Positions 25,556 through 37,724 of a DNA stretch of 64,000 nt are shown here, piece by piece. The translations under genes were made by a program, and so were the position numbers. The notes under the pieces were generated by a model. It worked only from the letters and a program-made list of their open reading frames with translations, had not been told where the DNA came from and made no database searches. Location: contig NZ_CP090958.1 of NCBI RefSeq assembly GCF_025787225.1, positions 3,582,550 to 3,646,549 on the forward strand. The letters run 5' to 3'. The stretch's first letter is position 1, and each line of letters starts with the position of its first letter. Origin of the DNA: Saxibacter everestensis. Its GTDB lineage: Bacteria > Actinomycetota > Actinomycetes > Actinomycetales > Brevibacteriaceae.

Positions 25556-26596
25556 GTGTATACACACATTGAGGGCGAGGCATCGGCGGTCCTGACCACG
25601 CCAACGTCTGGGCCAGCTGCCGGTGACGGGATACACGTCGAGTTCCAGGGCTGGCTCGGTGACGACCTGCTCGACCTGGCCGGCCACTGGATTGTCACCG
25701 GGCGACTGGCGGATGCGTTGCGCGCTTCACCACTGACCGGCTTCCGGTTGGAGCCGGTTCACGTCTCCTGGAATCCCCAATGGGATCTGATGCTCCACGA
25801 GCACGAACTGCCCGACCGATGGGAGCGACTAGTCCCCATCGGGTCGCGCAGCGACGGTGACGATTATGTAAACGAAATGAGTGCAGGCGGACTACTGGTC
25901 AGCGAGCCAGCCCTCGAACTGTTGCGCTCTTTACATCTCGAGCAGGCCGTCCTCACGCCGGTGACGGCACCCCCGTTGACCGAGACAAAGGAAACTGAGC
26001 GGCTCCGCAGGGCGAGAGCACTCCACGACGAGGCTCGCGCCAGAGCCGACGAGGAGCGAGCCCAACGGCAATCAGCTCAGGCGTCAGCCGACCGGGACCG
26101 GGATCGGAGGCTCGCCGAGGCACTGCAACGGCACCAGGCCGAATACGAAGCGTCCCCCGTACCTACCGGTGCTGTGGACCTGATCCGTGCGGCCCTCGGG
26201 CATCCGATCGATGATGACCGCGTGGCGCGCGTACTCGCACTCACCGCCCTACCCCTCGAGGTCGAGACCTTTCGCGAGGGCAAGAGCCGACGGCACGAGA
26301 TGCACAAGTCGCCTCGCGAGGGATTCGATGCCCGCTTCCTCAATGACAAGCTCGTCCGCGTTGTGATCCACCCCAGCGCAGACAGCGAGCTGTCAAGGAC
26401 GCTGATCGACGGCATCGACCTCTCCAGGGCCACACCCTGCGACGTCGTCGCGCTGCTCGGCGCACCCAGCGAGGCGCGATGGAAGGCACGCGGCACCCAG
26501 GTTTACGCCTACGGTCGCGACAAGATCATCTTCGGAAGCCTTGGTGACCAAATGGACTCGGTCGTTCTGATGCGGGCCCGGCGCACCGCCAGATGA
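25556..26596 (+). CDS. Unknown two-domain protein with central coiled coil; possible immunity-like N-terminus
   Basis: A GTG with GGGAGG six bases upstream starts this 346-residue protein. The N-terminal domain (about 20-140) has alternating hydrophobic strands and the pattern LTGFRLEPV, LPDRWERLVPI, GGLLVSEPALELLRSLHLE. This recalls the DUF1629/Imm11-type immunity fold, but only weakly. Residues about 145-200 are a charged coiled coil (ARALHDEARARADEERAQRQ). The C-terminal domain (about 205-346) has AALGHPID, FLNDKLVRVVIHPS and DVVALLGAPSE. I recognise no catalytic motif. It overlaps the next gene by ATGA. The pair lies between 77-bp direct repeats, suggesting a mobile or duplicated unit. 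Confidence 0.78.
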   Translation: MYTHIEGEASAVLTTPTSGPAAGDGIHVEFQGWLGDDLLDLAGHWIVTGRLADALRASPLTGFRLEPVHVSWNPQWDLMLHEHELPDRWERLVPIGSRSDGDDYVNEMSAGGLLVSEPALELLRSLHLEQAVLTPVTAPPLTETKETERLRRARALHDEARARADEERAQRQSAQASADRDRDRRLAEALQRHQAEYEASPVPTGAVDLIRAALGHPIDDDRVARVLALTALPLEVETFREGKSRRHEMHKSPREGFDARFLNDKLVRVVIHPSADSELSRTLIDGIDLSRATPCDVVALLGAPSEARWKARGTQVYAYGRDKIIFGSLGDQMDSVVLMRARRTAR

Positions 26597-26928
26597 GACT
26601 CGGCAGCAGCGAACACTATGGCTGGGAGCGGCCCCGCACGGTACGGCTGGTCCACGTCTATGACGGAGCCGACCTAGCAGGTGAGTTCGCACGCCTTCGT
26701 GTGCCGAGCGGCGCGAAAGGCGGTCCACTCGAAATCATGGCCCGGCGCCGCGCAGGCCGGCGCACGCCCTACAGGACGCCAGAGCATGGGGAACGATTAG
26801 AGATTGAAGCGTGGGAGCTAAGTCCGGATGAGTGGGCCGAACTCGATCTCAGTGAGGAGGTTGGAGACTCCAGGCCCTGGCGCCCTCACAAACCCAACCC
26901 TGATCTCTGGCTGTGGGTGGAGTCGTAA
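26593..26928 (+). CDS. Small unknown protein coupled to the cassette protein
   Basis: This 111-residue protein starts with an ATG overlapping the preceding stop (ATGA), so it is co-translated. It is rich in Arg, Glu and Trp and has no membrane helix or known motif. The C-terminal WELSPDEWAELDLSEEVGD and DLWLWVES parts are acidic-aromatic. A small acidic partner protein next to a larger one resembles immunity or antitoxin arrangements. That is inference from position only. Confidence 0.65.
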   Translation: MRLGSSEHYGWERPRTVRLVHVYDGADLAGEFARLRVPSGAKGGPLEIMARRRAGRRTPYRTPEHGERLEIEAWELSPDEWAELDLSEEVGDSRPWRPHKPNPDLWLWVES

Positions 26929-26983
26929 ACAGCGTTCAGCACGACCACGGCTATCCTCGCTGAGACTACCGCGTTGAGCGGGG

Positions 26984-26999
26984 GGGTTCGAGCCGCTCT
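26984..26999. repeat. Partial third copy of the repeat core
   Basis: GGGTTCGAGCCGCTCT at 26984-26999 recurs exactly at 27072-27087, and with one change at 25431-25446. It lies between the cassette and copy B. Confidence 0.6.
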
Positions 27000-27017
27000 C
27001 CTCGGTAAGTGGGAGAA

Positions 27018-27094
27018 GGGGGACTCGATCCCCTACTGCTCGCTGGCGCTCACAGCGGGGGCCCACCTAAAGGGTTCGAGCCGCTCTACCCAAT
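27018..27094. repeat. Direct repeat copy B (77 bp), right edge of cassette
   Basis: It is 74/77 identical to copy A and has the same orientation. It ends 52 bp before the tRNA-Ala gene. Its left end resembles the tRNA-Ala 3' end read on the minus strand (GGAGAAGGGGGACTCGATCC against GGAGGTAAGGGGACTCGAACC). Confidence 0.85.
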
Positions 27095-27146
27095 AAATAG
27101 AAGAAGAGCCAAGGCGATACTGCTGCCCTGACCCTTCTCCCATCGG

Positions 27147-27219
27147 TGGAGGTAAGGGGACTCGAACCCCTAACCCCCTGCTTGCAAAGCAGGTGCGCTA
27201 CCAATTGCGCCATACCCCC
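27147..27219 (-). tRNA. tRNA-Ala (anticodon TGC)
   Basis: The minus strand folds as a 73-nt cloverleaf. The acceptor GGGGGTA pairs with TACCTCC (one G-T pair), the D-arm is GGCGCAATTGGTAGCGC, the anticodon loop is TTTGCAA with TGC, and the T-arm is AGGGGTTCGAGTCCCCT. The 3' end is A followed by CCG, so CCA is not fully encoded and needs the CCA-adding enzyme at 58919. It follows gyrA and tRNA-Ile, the conserved order. Confidence 0.97.
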
Positions 27220-27229
27220 GAAGGTACTG

Positions 27230-27352
27230 CTATTCTACCGTGTCAGTCGCATCCGCCCACAATGCGTGATCCACCCGATGTGCCTTGCGTTTCTGCCAGA
27301 CAACCGTAAGACCGACGACCGCAAGCGACGCCACAAGAGCTAGTTTCTTCAT
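27230..27352 (-). CDS. DLW-39 family micro-protein
   Basis: A 40-residue protein lies between tRNA-Ile and tRNA-Ala, starting MKKLALVASLAVVGLTVVWQ and ending DHALWADATDTVE. Actinobacteria commonly have a DLW-39 protein of 39-40 residues exactly here. The hydrophobic N-terminus could be a membrane anchor, and the acidic tail with a Leu-Trp pair (ALW replaces DLW) is the family mark. GGAG lies 7 bp before the ATG. The function is unknown. Confidence 0.85.
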   Translation of the reverse strand: MKKLALVASLAVVGLTVVWQKRKAHRVDHALWADATDTVE

Positions 27353-27383
27353 GGTTTTCTCCAACTAGATAGAAGATCAACCG

Positions 27384-27457
27384 TGGGCCTAACTGGACTT
27401 GAACCAGTGACCTCTTCCTTATCAGGGAAGCGCTCTAACCGTCTGAGCTATAGGCCC
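27384..27457 (-). tRNA. tRNA-Ile (anticodon GAT)
   Basis: A 74-nt cloverleaf: acceptor GGGCCTA pairs with TAGGCCC, D-arm TAGCTCAGACGGTTAGAGC, anticodon loop CTGATAA with GAT, and T-arm CTGGTTCAAGTCCAG. The CCA end is not encoded. It lies between the DUF3566 gene and DLW-39, the conserved gyrA-ileT-alaT order. Confidence 0.97.
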
Positions 27458-27547
27458 GAAGTGCGGGATGACCCGAGGAAAAACTCTACCTAATCCTCGT
27501 CGTGATTACCAATCGGAGACCGGTCATCGATCATCCCCAAGCACACA

Positions 27548-28195
27548 CTATTCGTCGGTCAGCGTCAGGGCGAAGCCACCGACCAAGGTGGAGCCAAGGT
27601 TGTAGATGAACGCCACCAGCGTCGACAAGGCGGTAATCAGGATGACATCGACAATCGCAATCACCGTCGCAATGGAGACCACCCGGCTCAGGGCGAACGC
27701 CTCGACCACGTTGATCGGGTTCTCACTGCCGGCAATCTCCGCGAGGGTGCTGCCGATCTTGTCGAAAACTCCGGTCGCATCCAGCACCAGCCACAACACG
27801 ATCGCCGCGACGACGATCGCGATGCCGATGCCGACCGACATCAGGAACGACAGCTTCATAACGGACCACGGGTCGACCCGGCTGACGGTGAGCCGGATCT
27901 TCCGGGGACCGGTCGACTTCGTCTTCGTCTCCACGCCTAAACCTCCGACCGAAGCTTTTGCCGTCCCTGGACGCTGTGAGTTCTGTGGCGGAGCAGGCGC
28001 TTTGGTGCGTTGCGGGGCACTCTTCGATCCCGGCTTCCCGTTGACCGCCTGGCTGAGCTGATTCTCAGCCTGGCTGGCGCGAGCGGCTGCGGTCGACTGC
28101 TTGGCCTTCGGCAGCTGGGCAGTTGCCGGCTTGGCAGGGCCACGCTGGTTGGTGGTGCCAGCGGCCGGTCGCGATGCACCAGATGGCTTACTCAC
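27548..28195 (-). CDS. DUF3566 transmembrane protein
   Basis: This 215-residue protein starts with a GTG overlapping the gyrA stop (GTGA), so it is translationally coupled to gyrase A. The first 95 residues are Ala/Pro/Lys/Gln-rich and disordered. Then comes the DUF3566 domain: [20 protein letters not shown], a first helix ([17 protein letters not shown]), a loop and a second helix ([20 protein letters not shown]). Its place after gyrA is conserved in Actinobacteria (Rv0007 in M. tuberculosis). The function is unknown. Confidence 0.9.
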   Translation of the reverse strand: MSKPSGASRPAAGTTNQRGPAKPATAQLPKAKQSTAAARASQAENQLSQAVNGKPGSKSAPQRTKAPAPPQNSQRPGTAKASVGGLGVETKTKSTGPRKIRLTVSRVDPWSVMKLSFLMSVGIGIAIVVAAIVLWLVLDATGVFDKIGSTLAEIAGSENPINVVEAFALSRVVSIATVIAIVDVILITALSTLVAFIYNLGSTLVGGFALTLTDE

Positions 28196-30900
28196 TGGCT
28201 TCCTCCGTCAATTGGTGTCTCATTGTTCGTTCCGGCGTCCGATTCGACAGTTTGGTCACCGTTCTCCACCGTGTCGTCAACCGGGCTATCTGCAGACGCT
28301 ATCGCATCCGGGCTCAGGTTCCCGCCTTCGTCGTCGCCGTTTTCGCTGTCAATCGCCTGAGTCTCAATTTCAGCGGCCACCACGTTGTCGGCTCCGCGTG
28401 CGACGGCGATAATCCGGTCATTCTTGTCCGGCTTGGCAAAGACGACGCCCATGGTGTCACGTCCCTTGGCAGGAACTTCAGTCACCGCAGATCGCACTAC
28501 CTTACCGCGTTCCATCACCACGAGCACTTCGTCGTCCTCCGACACGATCAGCCCACCGACCAGATCGCCTCGCTGCTCGACAAGCTTGGCGACCTTGATT
28601 CCCAGTCCGCCACGCCCCTGGACGCGATATTCGCTGACCGGAGTGCGCTTGGCGAATCCGCCTTCGGTGACGACAAACACAAACGAATCGTCGGTGACCA
28701 CGTCGAGGGCGAGCAGTTCGTCGCCATCCCGGAATTTCATCCCGGTGACACCCGATGTCGCACGACCCATCGGCCGCAGTGCGCCATCCGAGGCGGTGAA
28801 CCGAACCGACTGTCCCTTCCGGGATACCAGAAGCACATCATCCGTCTCCGAGACCAAACGTGCCGAAACCAATTCGTCCGGGCTGCCGTCGGCGGTTTCG
28901 CGCAGATTGATCGCGATAACCCCGCCGGTACGGTTCGAGTCGTATTCGGTCAGCCGGGTCTTCTTGACCAAACCTGCCTTCGTGGCCAGAACGAGGTACG
29001 GCGACTGCTGATAGTCGGTGAGCGCCAGCACCTGGGCAATTTCCTCGCCGGGCTGGAACGCCAGCAGGTTCGCAACATGCTGGCCCTTCGACTCCCGGCT
29101 ACCATCGGGCAGTTCATATGCCTTGGCCCGGTAGACCCGCCCCTTGTTGGTGAAGAACAACAGCCAGTGGTGCGTAGTGGTTACAAAGAAGTGCTCCACC
29201 AGGTCGGTCCCGCGCAGGCTGGCACCCTTGATTCCCTTGCCACCGCGATGCTGCTGCCGGTAGTTGTCGCTGCGCGTCCGCTTGGCGTATCCACCCCGGG
29301 TGATCGTGACGACGACCTGCTCCTGCGGAATCAGATCCTCCATCGACACGTCGCCGTCGTAGCCGAGCAGGATCTCGCTTCGCCGGTCGTCGCCATAGCG
29401 GTCGACGATTTCCTGCAGTTCCTCGCTGACGATCTCGCGCTGCCGGCCAGGAGTTGCCAGAATGTGGTTGTACTCAGCGATCAGTTTTTCAATCTTGCCG
29501 GCTTCTTCCTGGATCTTCATCCGTTCCAGAGCGGCAAGTCGGCGAAGCTGCAGATCGAGGATGGCGTTCGCCTGGATTTCATCGACGGCGAGCAGTTCCA
29601 TCAGTCCGCTGCGTGCCTCTTCCGAACTCGGCGAGCGGCGGATCAGGGCGATGACCTCGTCGAGCGCGTCCAGGGCCCTGAGGTAACCACGCAAGATGTG
29701 CGCGCGTTCTTCGGCCTTGCGCAGCCGGAACCGGGTACGCCGCACGATGACAATGATCTGGTGTTCGACCCACAGCTTCAGGAAAGCATCCAAGCTGAGC
29801 GTGCGCGGAACGTTGTCGACGAGCGCCAGCATGTTCGCGGAGAAGTTCTCCTGTAGCTGGGTGTGCTTGTACAAGTTATTCAGAACAACCTTGGCAACAG
29901 CGTCGCGCTTGAGCACGATTACCAGCCGCTGGCCGGTACGTCCCGAGGTTTCATCCCGCAGATCTGCAATGCCGGCAACCTTGCCGTCCTTGACGTAATC
30001 CGCAATCTTCGCGGCCAGGGCGTCCGGATTCACCTGGTAAGGCAGCTCGGTGACGACGAGGCAGGTACGCCCCTGGATTTCCTCCACGTTCACGACGGCC
30101 CGCTGGGTGATCGAACCACGCCCGGTCCGGTAGGCATCTTCAATTCCCCGGCGGCCCAGGATCAGCGCGCCGGAAGGGAAATCCGGGCCTTTGACGATGG
30201 TCAGAAGTTCTTCAAGCGTTTCGGACTTTGTCGCATCCGGGTTGGCCAGGATCCACTGCGCGCCTGCCGCAACCTCGCGCAGGTTGTGCGGCGGAATGTT
30301 CGTCGCCATACCGACGGCAATACCGGCAGACCCGTTGACCAGCAGGTTGGGGAAGCGGCTCGGCAGGTAGACCGGTTCCTGGTTGCGGCCGTCGTAATTG
30401 TCCTGGAAATCGACGGTGTCTTCTTCAATGTCCCGCACCATTTCCATCGCCAGCGGCGCCATCTTGCACTCGGTGTACCGCGGCGCGGCGGCCGAGTCGT
30501 TGCCTGCCCCGCCGAAGTTTCCCTGGCCGTCGATCAACGGGTAGCGCATCGACCACGGCTGCACGAGACGCACCATGGCGTCATAGATCGCCGTGTCGCC
30601 ATGCGGATGGTATTGGCCCATTACGTCACCGACGACGCGGGAACATTTGTTGAACGAGCGTTCCGGCCTGTAGCCACCATCGAACATTGCGTACAGCACC
30701 CGTCGGTGCACCGGCTTCATACCGTCCCGAACGTCCGGTAGCGCGCGGCCGACGATAACGCTCATCGCATAGTCAAGGTACGACCGCTGCATCTCCAGCT
30801 GCAGGTCGACCTGGTCGACCCGATCCGTCGCCGCTATCACACCGTCAGCCGAGCCCGGCACGGTCTCTTCGGTGCCCTCAGGTGGGGTTTGCTCGCTCAC
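28192..30900 (-). CDS. gyrA: DNA gyrase subunit A
   Basis: This 902-residue subunit cuts and rejoins DNA in the gyrase A2B2 tetramer, introducing negative supercoils. It shows the active-site Tyr in APRYTECKM, the QRDR region [15 protein letters not shown] (Thr at the E. coli Ser83 position), the GyrA box HRGGKG and the C-terminal beta-pinwheel. The C-terminal 60 residues are acidic and disordered, as in other Actinobacteria. It lies 67 bp downstream of gyrB and overlaps the DUF3566 gene. Confidence 0.98.
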   Translation of the reverse strand: MSEQTPPEGTEETVPGSADGVIAATDRVDQVDLQLEMQRSYLDYAMSVIVGRALPDVRDGMKPVHRRVLYAMFDGGYRPERSFNKCSRVVGDVMGQYHPHGDTAIYDAMVRLVQPWSMRYPLIDGQGNFGGAGNDSAAAPRYTECKMAPLAMEMVRDIEEDTVDFQDNYDGRNQEPVYLPSRFPNLLVNGSAGIAVGMATNIPPHNLREVAAGAQWILANPDATKSETLEELLTIVKGPDFPSGALILGRRGIEDAYRTGRGSITQRAVVNVEEIQGRTCLVVTELPYQVNPDALAAKIADYVKDGKVAGIADLRDETSGRTGQRLVIVLKRDAVAKVVLNNLYKHTQLQENFSANMLALVDNVPRTLSLDAFLKLWVEHQIIVIVRRTRFRLRKAEERAHILRGYLRALDALDEVIALIRRSPSSEEARSGLMELLAVDEIQANAILDLQLRRLAALERMKIQEEAGKIEKLIAEYNHILATPGRQREIVSEELQEIVDRYGDDRRSEILLGYDGDVSMEDLIPQEQVVVTITRGGYAKRTRSDNYRQQHRGGKGIKGASLRGTDLVEHFFVTTTHHWLLFFTNKGRVYRAKAYELPDGSRESKGQHVANLLAFQPGEEIAQVLALTDYQQSPYLVLATKAGLVKKTRLTEYDSNRTGGVIAINLRETADGSPDELVSARLVSETDDVLLVSRKGQSVRFTASDGALRPMGRATSGVTGMKFRDGDELLALDVVTDDSFVFVVTEGGFAKRTPVSEYRVQGRGGLGIKVAKLVEQRGDLVGGLIVSEDDEVLVVMERGKVVRSAVTEVPAKGRDTMGVVFAKPDKNDRIIAVARGADNVVAAEIETQAIDSENGDDEGGNLSPDAIASADSPVDDTVENGDQTVESDAGTNNETPIDGGSQ

Positions 30901-30967
30901 ACGATCCTCTTCTTAAAGTGCTGGTTTGTTGAAATGGCGTTGCTGGCCCATGGACGGGCCTGGCAGA

Positions 30968-33094
<2,127 letters not shown>

Positions 33095-33266
33095 TTAAAG
33101 TCACCAAATGAACCTGTTCCATCCTACCTAATGGATCAGCTCAATGCGTCCTCTGCGGCCCGGAAACCCAGATTTCTGACGTTTTGGGACCTATTGACGG
33201 ACTGGATCGTGCACGGAGGGCGTTCATCGCCTCTCTGCGGCGATTAGCCGGATGCGACTTCGCCGA

Positions 33267-33947
33267 TCAACCGTAGGTGTCGCGAGGTCCCCTGGTGTTG
33301 TGCACCCGATACCTTCCACGTTTCCAACTGGGCGCCGCTGGGCCCTGAATTTTCACCTGCTCCACGACACCATCCCCGAGTTCCTCGGCAAGGCGCTTCA
33401 GCAACGCCGGCACCATGAGCCGCAACTGGGTAGCCCAGGCGGTTGAATCGGCAGCCACAATCAGGACCTGTTTATCGAAGGAAACCGGCTTGCTGTGCTC
33501 GGCAACCTGCCGGCCAACGATTTCCGGCCATCGCCCCATCACCGAACCGACATTGACAGATGTCGACCAGCCACGCTCGGCGATCAGTCGCTGCATAATG
33601 CCCTGCATCGCCTGCGGATCCCGCTCGTCCGGTCCCGGACCGGATCTGCCGGGAATAGTCCTCCCATAGTTCCGGGAAATCTTCTTGCCTGCCCGGCCCG
33701 GACGCAGACCCTTTTCCTTGGCCGCGGCACGTGCCCGATTCAGCGCCAGACTGGCAGGGTCCGCCTCAATCTCGGCGATAGGTTCCGTAGGCAACTTGGG
33801 TCCGGCAACCTTCGGCCATGACTGCGACTCGGACTCTGGCGGCTCGGACGCCGGCGAACCGGACGTCGGCGAACCGGCTCGAGACGAATCCGCCTCCGCG
33901 CTCGGATCGGATTTTTTCCTGCCTCGCCGTCCAAATGTGTCACTCAC
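33267..33947 (-). CDS. dciA: DUF721/DciA family replication protein
   Basis: This 226-residue protein has a disordered Ser/Pro-rich N-terminus (about 1-70). The C-terminal DUF721 (KH-like) domain has [37 protein letters not shown] and a Gly/Lys tail. DciA loads DnaB helicase in bacteria lacking DnaC. The GTG start overlaps the recF stop (GTGA). The gene lies between recF and gyrB, the usual actinobacterial position. Confidence 0.9.
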   Translation of the reverse strand: MSDTFGRRGRKKSDPSAEADSSRAGSPTSGSPASEPPESESQSWPKVAGPKLPTEPIAEIEADPASLALNRARAAAKEKGLRPGRAGKKISRNYGRTIPGRSGPGPDERDPQAMQGIMQRLIAERGWSTSVNVGSVMGRWPEIVGRQVAEHSKPVSFDKQVLIVAADSTAWATQLRLMVPALLKRLAEELGDGVVEQVKIQGPAAPSWKRGRYRVHNTRGPRDTYG

Positions 33948-35122
33948 GGGCCGACAGCTCCGTACTGAACCTGAACCCGTTCACCGGCAAGCACAGCCGG
34001 AATGTCGTCCTCGACGGCTGCCGTGATCAGGACCTGCTCGGCAGTCGCCACCATGCCGGCGAGCCGGGCCCGCCGGTGCACATCCAACTCTGCAAACACG
34101 TCGTCCAGGATCAGAACCGGCCAGTTCTCCTTGCCGAAGGCATCGGCCTTGTGCAATTCAAAACTTGCCAGCCGAAGGGCGAGCGCATATGACCAGGACT
34201 CACCATGACTTGCGTACCCCTTGGCCGGGATGTTCCCGAGCTGAAGTTCCAGATCGTCCCGGTGCGGTCCAAAGAGTGAGTTGCCGCGATCGATCTCCTG
34301 TTGCCGGCCAAGCCTGTATGCCTCCGCCAGTTCCACGGCGAGATATTCAGCAGTCTGCGTAGCTTCTGCCGGTGGATCGCCAGGGTTGGAACCTGCCTGA
34401 TCAGCCGGCCCGCTCTCAGTACTTTTCCTATACCGGATATCTGTAAGCCGGCGCTGCGGAGCCGACTCGCCGGATACGTGGGCGTAGGCGGAAGCGACAT
34501 GCGGCCGTAGTTCGTCGACGAGACGGAGTCTTCCGGCCAGTAACTGGGCGCCGGCCTGGGATAGGTGGTGATCCCAAACGTCGAGTGTTGCTGACTTCGA
34601 TTCCGAGCTGCCGCCAATCCGCGCGCTCTTCAATAGTGCGTTTCGCTGTTTGAGCACCCGCTCGTAGTCGCTGCGTACAGCGGCGAACCTCGGCGACCGC
34701 GCGACGAGTAGATCATCGAGAAAACGGCGTCGCTCACCGGGATCACCTTTGACGAGTGCAAGGTCCTCGGGCGCGAACAAGACCGTGGTCAACATGCCTA
34801 ACAACTCACGTGGCTTAACCACATTCCGGTTGATCCGGGCCTTATTACTTCCCTTGACGTTGATCTGAACTTCAAGGACAGCCGTCCTTTCACCCCGGAA
34901 CACCTGCGCCCGAATAATGGCTGCCTCTTGTTCAGCTCGCACTAGCGGCACATCCGAAGACACTCGGTGCGAGCCCAGCGTCGCCAGATACCCGATAGCC
35001 TCGACCAGATTGGTTTTGCCGAGACCATTTGCTCCGACGAAAATTGTCGTGCCGGGCGCGAGCTTCAGATCGACGGCGGAATAGGACCGGAAATCACCCA
35101 GCGCGAGTTGTGAAACATACAT
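33944..35122 (-). CDS. recF: DNA replication and repair protein RecF
   Basis: This 392-residue SMC-like ATPase helps load RecA at single-strand gaps. It has Walker [15 protein letters not shown], the signature-like [19 protein letters not shown] and Walker [14 protein letters not shown]. The Arg-rich arm [19 protein letters not shown] is typical. It lies 42 bp after gnd and overlaps dciA, in the conserved dnaN-gnd-recF-dciA order. Length is normal. Confidence 0.96.
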   Translation of the reverse strand: MYVSQLALGDFRSYSAVDLKLAPGTTIFVGANGLGKTNLVEAIGYLATLGSHRVSSDVPLVRAEQEAAIIRAQVFRGERTAVLEVQINVKGSNKARINRNVVKPRELLGMLTTVLFAPEDLALVKGDPGERRRFLDDLLVARSPRFAAVRSDYERVLKQRNALLKSARIGGSSESKSATLDVWDHHLSQAGAQLLAGRLRLVDELRPHVASAYAHVSGESAPQRRLTDIRYRKSTESGPADQAGSNPGDPPAEATQTAEYLAVELAEAYRLGRQQEIDRGNSLFGPHRDDLELQLGNIPAKGYASHGESWSYALALRLASFELHKADAFGKENWPVLILDDVFAELDVHRRARLAGMVATAEQVLITAAVEDDIPAVLAGERVQVQYGAVGP

Positions 35123-35164
35123 CGCACGTCGTCATCCCTTCACTAATCCCAATCGTGTGCGAAC

Positions 35165-36049
35165 CTATTCGGCGGGTTTTACCGCGTGGCCACCGAACTG
35201 ATGACGCAGCGCCGCGACGGCGCGCATAGCGGGAGAGTCGTCCTGCCGGGAGGCGAACCGGGCAAAGATCGCCGCTGTAATCGCGGGAGCGGGAACAGCG
35301 CTGTCCAGAGCTTCGATCACGGTCCAGCGCCCTTCGCCCGAGTCTTCCACGTAGCCGGCGATGTCGTCGAGGCCCGGATCTTCCTCAAGTGCCTTGACCA
35401 GCAGGTCCAACAGCCAGGATCGAACAACGGTTCCGTGGGTCCAGGCCTTCAGGGTTCCGGTGACATCCTTGACGATGTCCTTGGAATCAAGCAGTTCGAA
35501 ACCTTCGGCATAGGCCTGCATCAGACCATACTCGATGCCGTTATGCACCATCTTCGCGTAGTGGCCGGCACCAACATCTCCGGCGTGCACGAAGCCGAGT
35601 TCCCGCGGACCTTCAGGACGCAGCACATCGAATACCGGCATCAGTCGCTGCACTGTTTCTGCTTCGCCGCCGACCATCAGTCCGTAACCGTTATCCAGAC
35701 CCCAAATGCCGCCGGAGACACCCACATCGATGAAGTCGATGCCCAGTTCAGCCAGGCGCTCGGCGTGCTTGGCATCATCGGTGAACCGTGAGTTGCCGCC
35801 ATCGATCACCAAATCACCCTGATCGAGCTTCTCCCCGAGTTCCTCGATCACCGAGGACGTGACATTTCCGGCCGGAACCATTACCCAGATCGCCCGTGGG
35901 CCTTCAAGGCGCTCGATCAGCTGATCGAGCGACGACACATCGCTGATCTCCGGATCTTGGTCGTATCCAATGACCTCAATGCCGCCCTTTTTCAGGCGCT
36001 CCCGCATATTGAAGCCCATTTTTCCAAGGCCAATCAGTCCCAGCTGCAT
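35165..36049 (-). CDS. gnd: 6-phosphogluconate dehydrogenase (decarboxylating), short form
   Basis: From the ATG at 36049 (GAGGAGATTGAAA upstream) the protein has 294 residues; an upstream in-frame start at 36079 is less likely. It shows GLIGLGKMGFNMRERL for NAD(P), WVMVPAG, GNSRFTDD, GVSGGIWGLDNGYGLMVGG, and the catalytic Lys in AGHYAKMVHNGIEYG. The short form is usually NAD-dependent and differs from the 470-residue pentose-phosphate enzyme. It lies between dnaN and recF, typical for several Micrococcales. Confidence 0.92.
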   Translation of the reverse strand: MQLGLIGLGKMGFNMRERLKKGGIEVIGYDQDPEISDVSSLDQLIERLEGPRAIWVMVPAGNVTSSVIEELGEKLDQGDLVIDGGNSRFTDDAKHAERLAELGIDFIDVGVSGGIWGLDNGYGLMVGGEAETVQRLMPVFDVLRPEGPRELGFVHAGDVGAGHYAKMVHNGIEYGLMQAYAEGFELLDSKDIVKDVTGTLKAWTHGTVVRSWLLDLLVKALEEDPGLDDIAGYVEDSGEGRWTVIEALDSAVPAPAITAAIFARFASRQDDSPAMRAVAALRHQFGGHAVKPAE

Positions 36050-36155
36050 TTTCAATCTCCTCGAAAGGTCGTCGGTCACATCCTTGGGACACTTTAAGTG
36101 GATTGCGGTTTGCCACCCGCAGGCATCACGCCGGCGAATGAAACCCGGATATAAC

Positions 36156-37274
36156 TCAGATCCGGATCGGCATGATCAGGTAGCGATACCCAATGTCATC
36201 CTCGCCTTCGGCTGCCTTCTGGCCTGAGATCACCACCGGTTTCATCGGGGTGGTGAAGGAGAACCGAACGAAGTCGGCGCCAAGGGCACCGAGTCCTTCG
36301 ATGATGAAAGAGGGGTTGAATCCGACCGAGATATCCTCGCCGTGCAAGGTGGATTCCACCGCTTCCGAGGCCTGGGCATCATCGCCCGCCCCCGCTTCCA
36401 GAGTCAGATTTCCCTGCGAGAACTTGAACCGGATCGGCGTATTCCGCTCGGCTACCAGGGCCACCCGTCGAACCGCTTCGAGTAGCTGCGCTGTCGCAAC
36501 GACGGCGAAGATCGGCACCGACTCAGGGAAGAGTGAGCGAACCTTCGGGTAGTCACCGTCGACCAGAAGCGATGTGGACTGGCGTCCGGCAGAGGAAAAT
36601 CCGATCAGTTCCCGTCCACCGTTTTCGCTCAGTGCGACGGTGACGTCCCCGCCGAGTGTCTTCGCGACATCAGACAGCGTGCGTCCTCGGACCAAGGCGA
36701 CGGCAGACAGATCGGGACGTGAAGGACGCCAGGTGAGTTCCCTAACCGCGAGCCGGTAGCGATCAGTTGCCAACAGCGTCATCTTTTCGCCCTCGATCTC
36801 AACCCGGACGCCGGTGAGAATCGGCAGCGTGTCATCCCGGCTGGTTGCCATGGTGACCTGGCTGACTGCTTCTGCGAACACGGCACTATCGACGATGCCG
36901 GATGCAGCGGGGAGTTCCGGCAGGGCGGGGTATTCATCGACCGGCATGGTCATCAGGGTGAAGTGGCTCGAACCACAAGTGACTTCGACCTTGCTGCCAT
37001 TGGTTTCCAGCTCGACCGGAGCCGAAGGCAGGCTCTTGGAGATGTCGGCCAGCAACCGGCCAGAGACCAGGACTTTGCCTGCCTCACTGACTTCGGCAGC
37101 CAACTCGACCTTGGCAGAAACCTCGTAGTCGAAGCTTGCCAGTGTCACAGTTCCCTGCACGTCTGCCTCGAGCATGAGACCAGACAGCACTGGCATTGGG
37201 GGCCTCTGCGGCAAGGACCGTGCAGCCCAGGTAACAGCTTCTGCGAGCACATCACGGTCAACGCGCAGCTTCAC
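36156..37274 (-). CDS. dnaN: DNA polymerase III beta subunit (sliding clamp)
   Basis: This 372-residue clamp has the threefold DNA-clamp domain pattern. It begins MKLRVDRDVLAEAVTWAARS and ends YRYLIMPIRI, with LLVDGDYPKVRSLFP in the middle. It encircles DNA and tethers the replicative polymerase. It lies directly after oriC, 450 bp from dnaA, and before gnd. Length and ends are normal. Confidence 0.97.
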   Translation of the reverse strand: MKLRVDRDVLAEAVTWAARSLPQRPPMPVLSGLMLEADVQGTVTLASFDYEVSAKVELAAEVSEAGKVLVSGRLLADISKSLPSAPVELETNGSKVEVTCGSSHFTLMTMPVDEYPALPELPAASGIVDSAVFAEAVSQVTMATSRDDTLPILTGVRVEIEGEKMTLLATDRYRLAVRELTWRPSRPDLSAVALVRGRTLSDVAKTLGGDVTVALSENGGRELIGFSSAGRQSTSLLVDGDYPKVRSLFPESVPIFAVVATAQLLEAVRRVALVAERNTPIRFKFSQGNLTLEAGAGDDAQASEAVESTLHGEDISVGFNPSFIIEGLGALGADFVRFSFTTPMKPVVISGQKAAEGEDDIGYRYLIMPIRI

Positions 37275-37724
37275 GTTTTTCCTCTTCTCGGATTTCTTTG
37301 ACTTTCAGGTTTGGGATGGCTGGTCTGGAGCCACACTACTTGCATGACTGTAGCCGTTGGGAAGCGCTAGATAAAAGTGTCTCACCGGCAGACTCTTGTA
37401 GTTCAGCCCACGCTCAATGCCGGGGGAGAGCAGCTCGGCGTAACTTGTGCGTTGTGAATAACAAATCTATAGCTAGGTCGTAGTTGTAATAGCACTTGTG
37501 GATTCTGTGGACGGAGCTTCAAGATCCGCATTCTCCCGGGGAAAAAACCGCTATCCAGCTGTGTTGATGAGGGCGTGGATGGTGGCAGGACACCGCGGTG
37601 GTGGCTGTGGATGACCACTGCTCCGCCCACAACCGTCCACCGGCTGTTAGCTCGCTGTCCATAGCGGGGAGCTATCTATCCAGAGGATACCCACAGAGTT
37701 ATCCACACATGTGAACAGTTGGGT
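37275..37724. other. oriC: Chromosomal replication origin oriC between dnaN and dnaA
   Basis: The 450-bp non-coding gap between dnaA and dnaN is the usual actinobacterial origin site. DnaA boxes: TGTGAATAA at 37453-37461, TGTGGATTC at 37497-37505, TGTGGACGG at 37506-37514, TGTGGATGA at 37606-37614, ATACCCACA at 37687-37695 and the perfect TTATCCACA at 37699-37707. Several others match at 6-7 of 9 bases. The stretch 37441-37500, with AACAAATCTATAGC, is the most AT-rich part and is a candidate unwinding region. Confidence 0.85.
37699..37707 (+). promoter_or_regulatory. Perfect DnaA box in oriC
   Basis: TTATCCACA matches the consensus exactly and lies 18 bp from the dnaA stop codon. It is the strongest box in the origin. 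Confidence 0.85.

Noticed and set aside
25377-27094. CRISPR-like repeat arrangement
   Set aside because: Only two full copies 1.6 kb apart with genes between them; no array or spacers.
28123-29856. 577-residue open frame on the plus strand opposite gyrA
   Set aside because: It is the antisense shadow of gyrA, with no RBS at a sensible start and no recognisable domain.
28400-30700. Quinolone-resistance mutation in gyrA
   Set aside because: Thr occupies the Ser83-equivalent position, but Thr is a natural susceptible residue in several species; no inference can be made.
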